Counted from the stretch's first letter, positions 43,407 to 52,069 are shown. The stretch: 64,000 nucleotides of DNA from Tritonibacter mobilis (GCF_001681715.1 NZ_LNWY01000001.1:62001-126000), one strand, 5' to 3'. Numbers and translations are program-made. Notes: a model not told the origin generated them from the sequence alone.

Positions 43407-43646
43407 TCAATCATCCCATGGGTTGTCTTGAACGGTCTCTCCATCAGGAATCAGCTCGAAGGCCTGGTCAAGCCTTATCCTGTCCCAAACTGTTCGGCTG
43501 TTGATCCGCTTTGGTGGCGGCATCCGGCCATCGTAAACCAGAATGTCAAAGAGCGAGGGCGATACGCCGACATAGGCGGCGGCCTCCACACGGGAAAGGC
43601 CGCGCGGCGCCAAAGAATGGGGAAGTATGTTTTTGCTTTTGACCAT
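43407..43646 (-). CDS. AlpA/excisionase-like helix-turn-helix protein
   Basis: The product (79 residues from MVKSKNILPHS) contains a MerR/AlpA-type helix-turn-helix, GLSRVEAAAYVGVSPSLFDILVYDGRMPPPKRI. Such proteins direct excision or regulate integrase genes. A longer frame starts at 43748 but would overlap the next gene. A 20-bp sequence also found upstream of 51174 lies 36 bp before this start. Confidence 0.75.
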   Translation of the reverse strand: MVKSKNILPHSLAPRGLSRVEAAAYVGVSPSLFDILVYDGRMPPPKRINSRTVWDRIRLDQAFELIPDGETVQDNPWDD

Positions 43647-43713
43647 CTTGCCCCGGAATATGGAGCAAGACCTGCCTTGGCGCGCGGACACAAGCTGGAC
43701 AAGGTAAGCCTCG

Positions 43714-44016
43714 TCAGTTTGGTGAGAGTGTTCTGATGAGCGCTGCAAGAGTTTCGCGTGCTGCCATAGCGCGCAAGACTGGATCGCGAATTTCGAGGTT
43801 CTGTCTGAACCGCGTGCAGTGTTCCGGCCGGGTCATGTGCCTTTCCAGAAAGCGCAGCGCCTGTCTGACTTCATCACTGCGCGCGTCCTCATTCGCGCAC
43901 CGGAATACGGCATCGCTGAGGGTCGATACAGCATCGCGGATGAGCCGCTGATGGGAATTGCCATCAGCCCAATGCTCAAAATAAGCTACCTTATCTATAT
44001 CGTCAGAAGAGAACAT
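43714..44016 (-). CDS. Hypothetical island protein
   Basis: The 100-residue protein (MFSSDDIDKVAYFEHWADGN) is probably all-helical and rich in R, E and A. No family is recognised. It precedes the helix-turn-helix and integrase genes on the same strand and may belong to the same transcript. Confidence 0.6.
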   Translation of the reverse strand: MFSSDDIDKVAYFEHWADGNSHQRLIRDAVSTLSDAVFRCANEDARSDEVRQALRFLERHMTRPEHCTRFRQNLEIRDPVLRAMAARETLAALIRTLSPN

Positions 44017-44088
44017 TATAGGAACATATTCGAGATTCGGTTACGGAGCAACAAAATCCCTCACCCAAGATCGGGCGAGGGATGAGCC

Positions 44089-44280
44089 TTAGATTGTGGG
44101 CGTGTTCGCCGAGCGTTGGGCGATGGCGCGGCTGATATTCTCGATGCTGGCGATTGCGTTGCGGCGATCCACGCTTCCGGCTTCGCTTGCAACCATCTCT
44201 TCGTGAGCCTTGCGGAACAACGTTCGAAGTTCTGGGATGCTGCGTCCGTCCAGGGCTGCGGCTGTAAATATCTTTGACAT
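44089..44280 (-). CDS. Small hypothetical island protein
   Basis: A 63-residue helical protein (MSKIFTAAALDGRSIPELRTLF) with a very good AAGGAG 7 nt before the start. Small proteins with a similar start occur on mobile elements, but no function can be given. Confidence 0.65.
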   Translation of the reverse strand: MSKIFTAAALDGRSIPELRTLFRKAHEEMVASEAGSVDRRNAIASIENISRAIAQRSANTPTI

Positions 44281-44616
44281 GGTAATCTCCTTGTCTGTCG
44301 TAGTTGACCCCGACCACCGGGACCTTTCGCCGTTCCCCCCACATCATCATCGGCAGGAAGAAGGTTCCCGTGGACGGCAGGTCGAGCGGAGGCAGACAAG
44401 CGGGACGCCATACAGAAAAGAGATCAGCGCAGACCATCGGCGCAGGTAGCCCAGATGCGAAGTGACTGTTTCAGATCATGAAAGTTTGTCGGAAGATGGC
44501 TTGGAGAGCCGATTTCGCGAGCGCAGCATAGATAAAATGCAAGATAAATTTAACGAAATTCTAAGGACGGACTGCCAAGCTTAAAGAATATTTATATGAT
44601 TTTTTTAGGGCTTTTG
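44281..44616. other. Long spacer between divergent island genes
   Basis: This stretch holds the leader of the small gene at 44280 and an A/T-rich promoter region (about 44510-44600) for the genes at 44617 onward. The lower GC content contrasts with the neighbouring chromosome. No gene is supported. Confidence 0.5.
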
Positions 44617-44898
44617 ATGACGAGAAAATATCCGGGCAAGCCATCACCGTATCTGACGGTGGATTACTCCCGATTGGGCACAATATCGCTGGACGAGTTT
44701 CGGCAAGCAATCCTAACCGATCTCCATGTTCTGGAGGACGTGCACAACGTCCAGTTCATCACCGCACCGCTGCTAAGAGTTCAAGTTACCGATGAGTTTG
44801 GTGATCCACACTCTGTTCGTAATCTCGGTGACGGTAAGCCCATCTACCGTATGCATACACGTCATTTTCGGCCGTCCTGCTGGGACTACGAGCCGTAA
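44617..44898 (+). CDS. Hypothetical protein
   Basis: The product (93 residues from 44617) includes SLDEFRQAILTDLHVLEDVHNVQF and a C-terminal HTRHFRPSCWDYEP. AGGG lies 7 nt before this ATG; a start 21 nt upstream is possible. No family is recognised. It precedes a small gene and an integrase on the same strand. Confidence 0.6.
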   Translation: MTRKYPGKPSPYLTVDYSRLGTISLDEFRQAILTDLHVLEDVHNVQFITAPLLRVQVTDEFGDPHSVRNLGDGKPIYRMHTRHFRPSCWDYEP

Positions 44899-44921
44899 AG
44901 CTATGCTGAAAGGAGGGCGTT

Positions 44922-45155
44922 ATGGAACCGCCATGCTATCTGCGTATCGATCAAGTTAGAACTCTTTTGGCCGAAATGGGCATCGAACTATCCGAGCGCC
45001 AGATCAAGCGGGCTGCCGACCCTGATCCCAATGGCAAGCGGAAACTGCCATTCTTTGTCGATCCAATAGACGGGCGACTAAAGATCGAAAAAGGGACGCT
45101 TGTGCGAATTTATCGTGAAGCACAAATAGATGCTGAAAATAGTTCCAAGATTTGA
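44922..45155 (+). CDS. Small DNA-binding-like protein upstream of the second integrase
   Basis: The 77-residue protein (MEPPCYLRIDQVRTLLAEMGIELSERQIKRAADP) resembles excisionase-like helix-turn-helix proteins in length and position, though the motif is not certain. AAGGAGG precedes it. It ends 41 bp before the integrase start. Confidence 0.6.
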   Translation: MEPPCYLRIDQVRTLLAEMGIELSERQIKRAADPDPNGKRKLPFFVDPIDGRLKIEKGTLVRIYREAQIDAENSSKI

Positions 45156-45196
45156 TAGCGTGGAGAACTTTTCAAGAACAAAAATTGCAACAAGTA

Positions 45197-46405
45197 ATGT
45201 CGGATATAAGAAAAAGGACAGGTAAAAAGGGCACGACGTACCAAGTCAGATACCCAAATAGCGCAGCTAAGACAGGCTACGCTTACAAGACGTTCCGAAC
45301 GATGAAGGAAGCGCGGGCGTTTAGTGAAACGTTGGGAATGCGCCCTAACGTACCGGTCGATACATCCATCAGGACAGTCCCGCAGGCAATCGATCGATGG
45401 CTAGAGATTTGCTTCAAGGAAGGTCGCGATGGCCGCGATCCGGTAACGCCATACACTCACAAAATCTATTCCTACCGTGCCGATATCATGAAGGCTTATG
45501 GTTGGGAGAAAGACCTGCACGAACTGCAGACGCCAGATGTCGTCAAGTTTCGGTCCTGGCTTTTGCGAGATTATACACGAGATCAAGCCAAGAAAGTGAT
45601 GTCGTCCTTCCATTCCGTCGTGAAGGAAATGGCGCTGCGGGGCCACATAGCAAGCAATGTTGCCAGCGGCGTCAGTGTCCGGTCCGACTCTCGTTACGAC
45701 AAGCCGGTTGATCTCCCGAGCGCAAAAGATATTGCTGCGTTGCTCGCTGCCGCTGACCGTCTTGCAAACTCTTCTAACCGACAGACTGCGAGAACATGGG
45801 AACGCTATCGACCCATCCTTTACCTTGCAGCAGACAGCGGGATGCGCCCGCAGGAATATGTCGCGCTAGCGCGCGGCAACATCACAGATGGCGGTGTATT
45901 GGTAGACCGCGCCTTGGAACGCGGCGAAGCGCGTATCTCGGTGACAAAGACGCCCGCCGGTAGGCGGTTCATCGATCTGACGCCGGATGTCTTCGATATG
46001 GTTCGGCACTACGCTGATCACATCGCAGTCGATGGAAAGTATGATCTTGCCTTCCCGACGAAGTCAGGAAGATGGCTGACGCCCGATCATTGGCGCAAGC
46101 GCGGGTTCTATACAGCTTGCATTGAAGCTGGGCTCGTCGTGGAAGAGACCGTCGATGGGAGGATAGTGCAAAAGCCGAAGTTCAAACCGTACGATCTGCG
46201 GCATTTCTTTGCATCGATGCTGATAGAACAAAACTTGAACTTAAAGCGGATTCAGTATCTAATGGGACATGAAGACGTAACAACGACGTTGAACGTTTAT
46301 GGCCACCTGATCGATCAGAAAGACCGAAGAGATAAGAGCAAGTTCAATCTTTTAGGAACTCTTTCCCAAAATCTATGTGGCAATTCTGTGGCAGATGGCC
46401 GCTAA
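45197..46405 (+). CDS. int: Second tyrosine-family integrase
   Basis: The 402-residue recombinase has an AP2-like arm-binding N-terminus (RKRTGKKGTTYQVRYPN), a core-binding domain and a catalytic domain with R217 (SGMRPQEYVAL), Y332-D-L-R335 instead of HxxR, H358 (LMGHED) and nucleophile Y368 (NVYGHL). Its last codons (CGNSVADGR) are encoded by two TGTGGCA boxes that probably are arm sites. A tRNA-Arg fragment follows at once, so it likely targets that tRNA. A TTG start at 45152 is possible but lacks a ribosome site. Confidence 0.9.
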   Translation: MSDIRKRTGKKGTTYQVRYPNSAAKTGYAYKTFRTMKEARAFSETLGMRPNVPVDTSIRTVPQAIDRWLEICFKEGRDGRDPVTPYTHKIYSYRADIMKAYGWEKDLHELQTPDVVKFRSWLLRDYTRDQAKKVMSSFHSVVKEMALRGHIASNVASGVSVRSDSRYDKPVDLPSAKDIAALLAAADRLANSSNRQTARTWERYRPILYLAADSGMRPQEYVALARGNITDGGVLVDRALERGEARISVTKTPAGRRFIDLTPDVFDMVRHYADHIAVDGKYDLAFPTKSGRWLTPDHWRKRGFYTACIEAGLVVEETVDGRIVQKPKFKPYDLRHFFASMLIEQNLNLKRIQYLMGHEDVTTTLNVYGHLIDQKDRRDKSKFNLLGTLSQNLCGNSVADGR

Positions 46406-46637
46406 CCCGCTCTCAGAAACGTTTTCTCCGCAGCTTCCGGAGCCAAAGGCCGCAGGTTCGAATCCTGCAGGGCGCGCCATAACAAAATCAATGACTAAGC
46501 GGATTATTCTGGAAAGAAAATGACCAAAAATGCCGCTTTTGCCACAAATTGCTGATCCGCTGTAATCCGCAGAAATCCGCCCTCGTCTTTTTCGTTTTGA
46601 AATTCCTTGTGGCAATTTTGTGGCAAATCCTGTGGCG
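46376..46637. other. Probable attP: tRNA-Arg 3' core flanked by integrase arm sites
   Basis: Bases 46429-46479 match the anticodon-loop-to-CCA half of tRNA-Arg(CCG), including the loop TTCCGGA, the T-loop TTCGAAT and the end GGGCGCGCCA, but no 5' half precedes it. TGTGGCA boxes flank it: 46376 and 46387 on the left (11 bp apart); 46540 (reversed), 46608, 46619 and a variant at 46631 on the right. Arm boxes on both sides are what a phage-type attP has. Confidence 0.7.
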
Positions 46638-46643
46638 CGGCTA

Positions 46644-47024
46644 TTATGGATCAGTCGGGCAGAATAGCGCCGCAATATCGCGAACAGCACGTTCAACCGT
46701 TTTGTCATGCTCGTAAGTGTGCATGCTTCGGCGCTCGTAATCGATGACATCGAACAGTGTCTTCCATCCCATCGGCAACCGTTCCTGGATAGGATTGAAT
46801 ATCGAGCTGTAGAAGAGCGCCGTGATGCAATCTCTGCGAAACAATTCTTCGGCAGCCTCAGCTTCTTCTATCAGCTTTGCTGCCTCGTCTGTGATGATCT
46901 CGCCCTGCTGATCCTCGGTCATACCGTAGAAGTCGCGATAATCCGTTTCTGCCAGTGCTGGAGCGCCAAGCGCGGCTGCAATTGTCACCAACAAGACGGC
47001 CTTCGGTGCGTTCCTGTTCGGCAT
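46644..47024 (-). CDS. Secreted hypothetical protein
   Basis: The 126-residue protein has an N-terminal signal peptide (residues about 1-25, KAVLLVTIAAALGAPALA) followed by an acidic, helical domain (DYRDFYGMTEDQQGEIITDEAAKLIEEAEAAEE) with two cysteines (CITALF and ALFCPTDP). No family is recognised. It may be a periplasmic accessory of the element. Confidence 0.7.
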   Translation of the reverse strand: MPNRNAPKAVLLVTIAAALGAPALAETDYRDFYGMTEDQQGEIITDEAAKLIEEAEAAEELFRRDCITALFYSSIFNPIQERLPMGWKTLFDVIDYERRSMHTYEHDKTVERAVRDIAALFCPTDP

Positions 47025-47426
47025 GGCTTCAGTTCCCGTTTCTCATGCGTGACTTTCCGCTAGGGAGTGCAAATTTGTTCCCGTTGGTCACATCCGGTAT
47101 GGCGGCTCTTGCGCAGGTCTCAGCACTTTGCCCTGTCTAGGTGCATCGATCAATCTGTGCGGCTCAGTGTTCGAACGCCACGACGAGCGGGTTTCTTGTC
47201 TGTGGCCATGGCGCCTTCCGTAAAGGCCTTCCTCAATCTCTGACGCATACTTGGCCGGGGGCGCCTCCCGGTCAACGGCCTGCCCGCACCATCCGTCCTC
47301 ACCTCCGGTTCCGCCAGACCGTGTTGGCCGTACACGCGCCTAAAGGAGGCGCGATGACCAATCGGCTGAAACCCCCGTCCTTTTCGTGACGCGTCTTGAG
47401 GAAACGCCAAACGGAAGGAAATAGCC
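47025..47426. other. Leader region of the ardC gene
   Basis: No gene is supported in these 402 bases. GCCCGCACCATCCG (47282-47295) and GACCGTGTT recur in the leader before 41900. CGCGCCTAAAGGAGGCGCG (47335-47353) is an inverted repeat that exposes or hides AGGAGG. Confidence 0.55.
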
Positions 47427-48371
47427 ATGACCCGCAAAGACGAAAACACCCGCCTTAACAATCGTGGAGACATCTACACCCGCATCACAGATCAGATAAT
47501 TACCGCCCTGGAGCAGGGCATCAAACCCTGGACGCAGCCATGGAACGCCGCACACGCCGCTGGCCCCGTCTCACGTCCGCTCCGACATAACGGACAGCCC
47601 TATAGCGGCATCAACGTCCTGAGCCTCTGGGCCTCCTCGATGGAACGCCACTTCGCCGCCCCGATCTGGATGACTTTCAAGCAAGCCCGAGAACTTGGCG
47701 GACACGTCCGCAAGGGCGAGAAAGGGTCGCCTGTCGTCTACGCCAACACGCTGACCCGCACCGAGCGCGACGATGCCACAGGCGAGGAGGTCGATCAGAC
47801 CATCCCCTTCATGAAGGGCTATACGGTCTTCAACATCGAACAGATCGAGGGTTTGCCAGCGCACTACTACGCACCGGCGAAGACGCAGCGCAATCCCGAT
47901 CAGCGGGTCGCCGCCGCTGATGCCTTCTTCGCCGATACCGGTGCCGATATCCGCCACGGTGGTAACAGCGCATACTACTGCCCGCCGCAGGACTACATCC
48001 AGATGCCGGTCTTCGAGAGCTTCCGCGATGCAGAGAGCTATTACGCCACCCTTGCGCATGAATGCACGCACTGGACGCGGCATAAGAGCCGCCTCGATCG
48101 GGATTTTGGCCGCGAGAAGTTCGGCGATGCCGGATATGCCCGCGAAGAACTTGTCGCTGAGTTGGGCGCTGCGTTCCTCTGCGCTGATCTGGGGATCACG
48201 TTCGAAGATCGCGAGGATCACGCTGCCTATATCGGCAACTGGCTGAAAGTCCTGCGCGATGACAAGCGCGCCATCTTCACTGCCGCCGCCCACGCGCAGC
48301 GTGCCGCAGACTTTCTCTACAGTTTGCAGACCCTGATCGACGAAGACGACGCGAATGAGGCCGCCGCGTAG
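47427..48371 (+). CDS. ardC: ArdC-like antirestriction protein (ssDNA-binding plus zincin domain)
   Basis: The 314-residue protein has an N-terminal ArdC ssDNA-binding domain (about 10-130, including ALEQGIKPWTQPWN and RHNGQPYSGINVL) and a C-terminal zincin-like peptidase domain with HECTH at 211-215 and a downstream E for the third ligand (YAREELVAELGAAFL). ArdC proteins protect incoming conjugative DNA from host restriction. It lies at the start of the mobilisation region. Confidence 0.9.
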   Translation: MTRKDENTRLNNRGDIYTRITDQIITALEQGIKPWTQPWNAAHAAGPVSRPLRHNGQPYSGINVLSLWASSMERHFAAPIWMTFKQARELGGHVRKGEKGSPVVYANTLTRTERDDATGEEVDQTIPFMKGYTVFNIEQIEGLPAHYYAPAKTQRNPDQRVAAADAFFADTGADIRHGGNSAYYCPPQDYIQMPVFESFRDAESYYATLAHECTHWTRHKSRLDRDFGREKFGDAGYAREELVAELGAAFLCADLGITFEDREDHAAYIGNWLKVLRDDKRAIFTAAAHAQRAADFLYSLQTLIDEDDANEAAA

Positions 48372-48424
48372 GCGGCCTCACTTCTAGACGTCGAGGGCGG
48401 TGAACCCTTAACCCTTGCCGATGC

Positions 48425-48679
48425 TCAAAACGGTATTTCGCCCTCGTCAAACAGTTCAGGATCAGGCATGAGACCGGCTTCGAAAAAACATGTTTGAGCG
48501 AGGCGCTCATGGAGCGCCTCGCCGTCCTGCCGGTCCTGCTCTTCCCACTGATCAACGGCGTGGGCCAAAACCATGGCAGCAAATTCTTCCCGGTCATCAT
48601 ACGAAGCCCGTTCGGCGAGACGTTCGAGCTTTGGGCCGTAGGTCTCGCCGAGCTCGATGGTATAGAAATACCCGGTCAT
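48425..48679 (-). CDS. Small acidic hypothetical protein
   Basis: The 84-residue protein (MTGYFYTIELGETYGPKLERLAERASYDDREEFAAMVLAHAVDQWEEQ) is acidic and largely helical. Its start overlaps the stop of the upstream gene (ATGA) and AAGGAA precedes it. The length and helix pattern could suit an antitoxin-like or ribbon-helix-helix protein, but no motif is decisive. Confidence 0.65.
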   Translation of the reverse strand: MTGYFYTIELGETYGPKLERLAERASYDDREEFAAMVLAHAVDQWEEQDRQDGEALHERLAQTCFFEAGLMPDPELFDEGEIPF

Positions 48680-48927
48680 GTTGTTTCCTTTCTGCGCTGA
48701 CGGCGACCGCGTTTTGTGTTTCGGGGCTCAAGAGAGACATCGAGGCCATGAGCTTTTGCGAGTTCTTTGATCTTGGCGATGGCTGCGCGTGTGCGTTCAG
48801 CCTCGCGGGCTTCAAGGATGGCGCTCGCTTGCTTTATCAGCTCGGTCAGTTGCTGATCCGTGGCTTGATTGAGTGCCTGCGGTGCAAAGGTTTCGGCTTT
48901 GGTTGGCGTGAGTGTCTGGTTTTCCAT
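48676..48927 (-). CDS. Small basic protein, possibly H-NS-like
   Basis: The product (83 residues from 48927) has a helical middle (DQQLTELIKQASAILEAREAERTRAAIAKIKELAKAHGL) ending in a basic tail (NTKRGRRQRRKE), recalling short H-NS/MvaT-like oligomerisation-plus-tail proteins; this is tentative. The start at 48927 has GGAAA; an upstream ATG lacks a ribosome site. Confidence 0.6.
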   Translation of the reverse strand: MENQTLTPTKAETFAPQALNQATDQQLTELIKQASAILEAREAERTRAAIAKIKELAKAHGLDVSLEPRNTKRGRRQRRKETT

Positions 48928-48946
48928 TGCATTTCCTTTCATTGAT

Positions 48947-49462
48947 CTATGTCCAGCCCAGTTGTTTGCGAATTAGGTCCCGGGCGATGTTGATGGCCTT
49001 GGCGTGTGAAGGACTTCCCCCGAGATCGGGGTGCGCCTTGCGCATGGCCTTGCGGTAGGCTCGGGAGAGCTGTGCTTTGGTGAATCCTTCGACCGGCAGA
49101 CCGAGCAGTTTGCAGGCAGGTACCCAGCCATTGATGCGCACAATTGTGGCATCTTCCCTGGCTTCTTCGCGGCCGAGGCGCTGCCATTCGGGTTCGGCTC
49201 TGAATGCCGACAGACCGCGCGCCTTTCGGGCTTTCTGTGCCGCGATGGCTGCGCTGCATCTGTCGCTGATCAGGTTGATCACGCGAGCCGGGATGGACGG
49301 CAGCACTTCCAGCAGAACGATTTCTGCCGAGATCAGCACCAGCATGAACGCGAAGCAGATCAGCCGCGTGACCAGCACGAAGGTGATGGCCACAAGGCCG
49401 CCAATCACGCCGAGTGCGACTGCGCCCCCGAAATACGTCAGATACACATCACCCGCCGTCAT
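48947..49462 (-). CDS. J-domain membrane protein of the mobilisation region
   Basis: The 171-residue protein has two hydrophobic segments near the N-terminus (about 7-62, GGAVALGVIGGLVAITFVLV and FAFMLVLISAEIVLLEVLPS) and a C-terminal J-like region with HPD at 144-146 (MRKAHPDLGG). J domains stimulate Hsp70 ATPase. It overlaps traG by 4 nt, so it is co-expressed with the coupling protein. A role in DNA transfer is inferred only from context. Confidence 0.82.
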   Translation of the reverse strand: MTAGDVYLTYFGGAVALGVIGGLVAITFVLVTRLICFAFMLVLISAEIVLLEVLPSIPARVINLISDRCSAAIAAQKARKARGLSAFRAEPEWQRLGREEAREDATIVRINGWVPACKLLGLPVEGFTKAQLSRAYRKAMRKAHPDLGGSPSHAKAINIARDLIRKQLGWT

Positions 49463-51078
49463 GACAGAACTCCGATCAGTTTGTGAATCGCAACGCCAAG
49501 CAGGCCGAGATACAGGAAAGCTGCCGCCGGATGCGGCGCCAGCAGACAGACCAGCAGGTGATAGAGATCACCCCACAATCCCTTCAGGCCTGCGCCGAGG
49601 GTGACAGGCGGCTTGCGCGACTGATACGGGTTGCGGTTAAACTGGCCTCGTAGTTCAGGGCGCTCCCAGTAAGGCGTTTTCTTTAGCGGCTGGGCTTCGA
49701 GGTTGCGGATGAACACGAGCTGACGTGTTGCATCAAAATGCAGAATCTCGTCCACCGTTAGCAGGGCGCGGCGCGTCTCAGACGAGCTGGCCTGGCCCTG
49801 CGCATTGGTCGAGCGGCTATGGGTTGTCTGCTCGCCCAGGAGCTTGCTGACATACTCGGCCGTCTCCAAGTCGCTGACGCCAATGAACTGCCGCAGCCCG
49901 CAATTTGCGATGAAGGTCTGCCACTGCTCGCCATAGAGCGCTTTGACCTGACCGATATTCTGGAAGATCGGCCACAGCACGACCTTGTACTTGCGCAACG
50001 TGGCAAGCCAGTTTGGAAATCGCGTTATTTTGCCAAGTGCTGCAGCCTCGTCGATCAGGAATAGCACCTTCGCGCGGGCAAGCGGGGCGCGCTGCATCTC
50101 CCAGATCGCGCAGCCGAGCGCGAGACGCGGGATGGCCGCATGGCTTTCGTTATACTCAAGCGGCAGGACAACAGAGATGACACCGCCCTTAAGCGCCTTG
50201 CCGGATTTTTTGCGTCCTTTCAGGATCGAGAAATCAACATCACTGCGCTTTAGGCTCTCGCGCACAACTTTATCGCCGAGCCAGACCAGGTCCTGCTGGA
50301 CTGTGGACATCACCGCCGAGAATTCCGCCGGGGCTTGTTCTTCGCGGCGCTCCATCGAGGAAGCGGTCTTTGAGACGAACCCGTCGCCAGCAGTATTGGC
50401 GACCATCGCTTTGATCAGCGTCTCCCACTCATCAGCATCACCGTTGACCAGCGCATAGACCGTGCCGAGGTGGCGCGCACTTTTCGGCAGGGTGCTGATG
50501 ACGTGCATCAGCACCGCCTGCAGGAAGCTGGTTGCTGCGTTCTTGAAATAGAGTGAGCTGCCATCTTCCTTGCCCGAACGCGGGATTAGAAGCTCTGCGA
50601 TCAGCAGCGCTTCGGAGGCGAATGTCTCGCTATCGGCATCGAGGATGTCGAGCGGGTTGAAGCCGTGTCGCGGCAGCGCCCATGGCTTGTTTTCGAACAT
50701 CCCGAACGGGTTGATGACACAGACTTCATAGCCCGCTTTGCGCCAGGATTTGATCGCCACAGCCGTGTTTTCACCGCCAGGGTCGATGGCAAAGGCAAAG
50801 CCAGGGAGCATCAGGTTCGGCAGGATTGTACACGTACCCTTGCCGCTGCCCGAAGGCCCAAAAGAGATGGCATGGGTGTCTTCGTAGTAGACTGGAAGAA
50901 GGCCCGTCCAGTCGCCGACTAGAATGCCTTTGCGCTTGAACAGTCTCGCGCGCATGGCAGTCCACGGCTTAAGCCAGCCTGCGCTGCCATAGGTCTTGGG
51001 GTCTTGCTTGAAGCGCCAGCCTAGAAGGCCGAGACCAAGGACGCCAGCGGCGGCGTATGAGATGATGCTACCAGACAT
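49459..51078 (-). CDS. traG: TraG/VirD4-type coupling protein
   Basis: The 539-residue ATPase has a membrane segment at about 7-20, Walker A GPSGSGKG (74-81) and Walker B VLFLIDEAAAL, with a further hydrophobic C-terminal region. Type IV coupling proteins deliver the relaxase-DNA complex to a conjugation channel. No type IV secretion genes are visible in the window, so the element may be mobilisable or have them further right. It is divergent from the gene at 51174 across a 12-bp palindrome. Confidence 0.92.
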   Translation of the reverse strand: MSGSIISYAAAGVLGLGLLGWRFKQDPKTYGSAGWLKPWTAMRARLFKRKGILVGDWTGLLPVYYEDTHAISFGPSGSGKGTCTILPNLMLPGFAFAIDPGGENTAVAIKSWRKAGYEVCVINPFGMFENKPWALPRHGFNPLDILDADSETFASEALLIAELLIPRSGKEDGSSLYFKNAATSFLQAVLMHVISTLPKSARHLGTVYALVNGDADEWETLIKAMVANTAGDGFVSKTASSMERREEQAPAEFSAVMSTVQQDLVWLGDKVVRESLKRSDVDFSILKGRKKSGKALKGGVISVVLPLEYNESHAAIPRLALGCAIWEMQRAPLARAKVLFLIDEAAALGKITRFPNWLATLRKYKVVLWPIFQNIGQVKALYGEQWQTFIANCGLRQFIGVSDLETAEYVSKLLGEQTTHSRSTNAQGQASSSETRRALLTVDEILHFDATRQLVFIRNLEAQPLKKTPYWERPELRGQFNRNPYQSRKPPVTLGAGLKGLWGDLYHLLVCLLAPHPAAAFLYLGLLGVAIHKLIGVLS

Positions 51079-51089
51079 TTTTTACCTTT

Positions 51090-51101
51090 CGTCAATTGAC
51101 G
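51090..51101. promoter_or_regulatory. Palindrome CGTCAATTGACG in the traG divergent promoter
   Basis: A perfect 12-bp palindrome lies 12 bp before the traG start and 73 bp before the gene at 51174. Its place suggests an operator acting on traG. Confidence 0.5.
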
Positions 51102-51173
51102 CGGGTTCATGTGCTGGTTTTCTATGTTGGGCATATTTGCAGTAATTGCGCGGACACAAGCTGGACACGGAGC

Positions 51174-51977
51174 ATGGGCGATACGCCGTCGATCTATTCA
51201 GATTTCCAGTATGAGCGGCTGCGGCTGCGCTTACTCGCGTTCCAGCGCAAGCACAGCAAGAAGCCGCAGGGTTTGGCCAATGACATCGTAAACCGTACGG
51301 GCTATGCGATGACCTATGATGGCGGGCGCAAGCGCGTGGAACGCTTCCTGAACAACGCTAACCGCGTGACCGATGATTTCGTTGCGGCGGTCGAAGCCTT
51401 CCTCGGGGACTTTCAGCTCGTAGACTATGAGAGCGCGGCACTCGCTCTTTCGAAGCTGACGCGCGGGCCGCAGGGTTCGCCGAGTGAAGAGGACATTTTG
51501 CGGTATGCAGGGGTCTACCACGCCGAGATGATCGGCCTGATGACCACCGAACATGAAACCAGCGGTGCAGGAAACACGGAGGGCAAAAGGATATGCGTGA
51601 CGACTACCCTGCCTGATCCGGCCTATCCGGTGTTTCGGATGGCGCCGATGCATAATCATGCAGGGCTGTATGTCTGGGCAGCTAACGCATTGGTGAAGCC
51701 TGAAGAGGGGGCAAGGCCAGAGGACTTACAGAATGTCCCGTCACGCGGGATTGCATCTCGGTTCGGAGCGGATGGGCTGCTGATCGTGATCCGCGAGCCG
51801 CAATGCTCGTTCTATTACAATGTTCGCATTGCCAGCGATGCGCCGTTCACATTGTATGGCAATGGTCAGCATTTTTCTGACGATGATGGAGGCAGCCAAT
51901 CTGTTCGTCCGATGCTGCCGTTCGATCCGCATTGTGAAATTCGCATGGTGCGGATCAACGAACAGGATGGGGAATAG
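51174..51977 (+). CDS. Island hypothetical protein with N-terminal DNA-binding-like region
   Basis: The 267-residue protein begins MGDTPSIYSDFQYERLRLRL; the N-terminal 90 residues (helical, with GLANDIVNRTGYAMTYDGGRKRVERFLN) could bind DNA, and the C-terminal part is beta-rich (FRMAPMHNHAGLYVWAANAL). No family is recognised. A 20-bp sequence just upstream also occurs before the helix-turn-helix gene at 43646. Confidence 0.65.
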   Translation: MGDTPSIYSDFQYERLRLRLLAFQRKHSKKPQGLANDIVNRTGYAMTYDGGRKRVERFLNNANRVTDDFVAAVEAFLGDFQLVDYESAALALSKLTRGPQGSPSEEDILRYAGVYHAEMIGLMTTEHETSGAGNTEGKRICVTTTLPDPAYPVFRMAPMHNHAGLYVWAANALVKPEEGARPEDLQNVPSRGIASRFGADGLLIVIREPQCSFYYNVRIASDAPFTLYGNGQHFSDDDGGSQSVRPMLPFDPHCEIRMVRINEQDGE

Positions 51978-52069
51978 GGCGCGTCCCCGTTCGGGCCGGG
52001 CTCTAGGCAGTTGCACTGCCCCAAGCCTGTAGTCTTGGCCGGGTGGTAACGATCCCTCGCGCAGAAGGG

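Noticed and set aside
46424-46479. Functional tRNA-Arg gene
   Set aside because: The acceptor 5' strand and D arm are missing; only the 3' half is present, so it is an attachment-site fragment.
46373-46750. Minus-strand frame encoding ARPAGFEPAAFGSGSCGE
   Set aside because: This peptide is the well-known artefact of translating the antisense of a tRNA 3' end (T-arm and CCA), not a gene.
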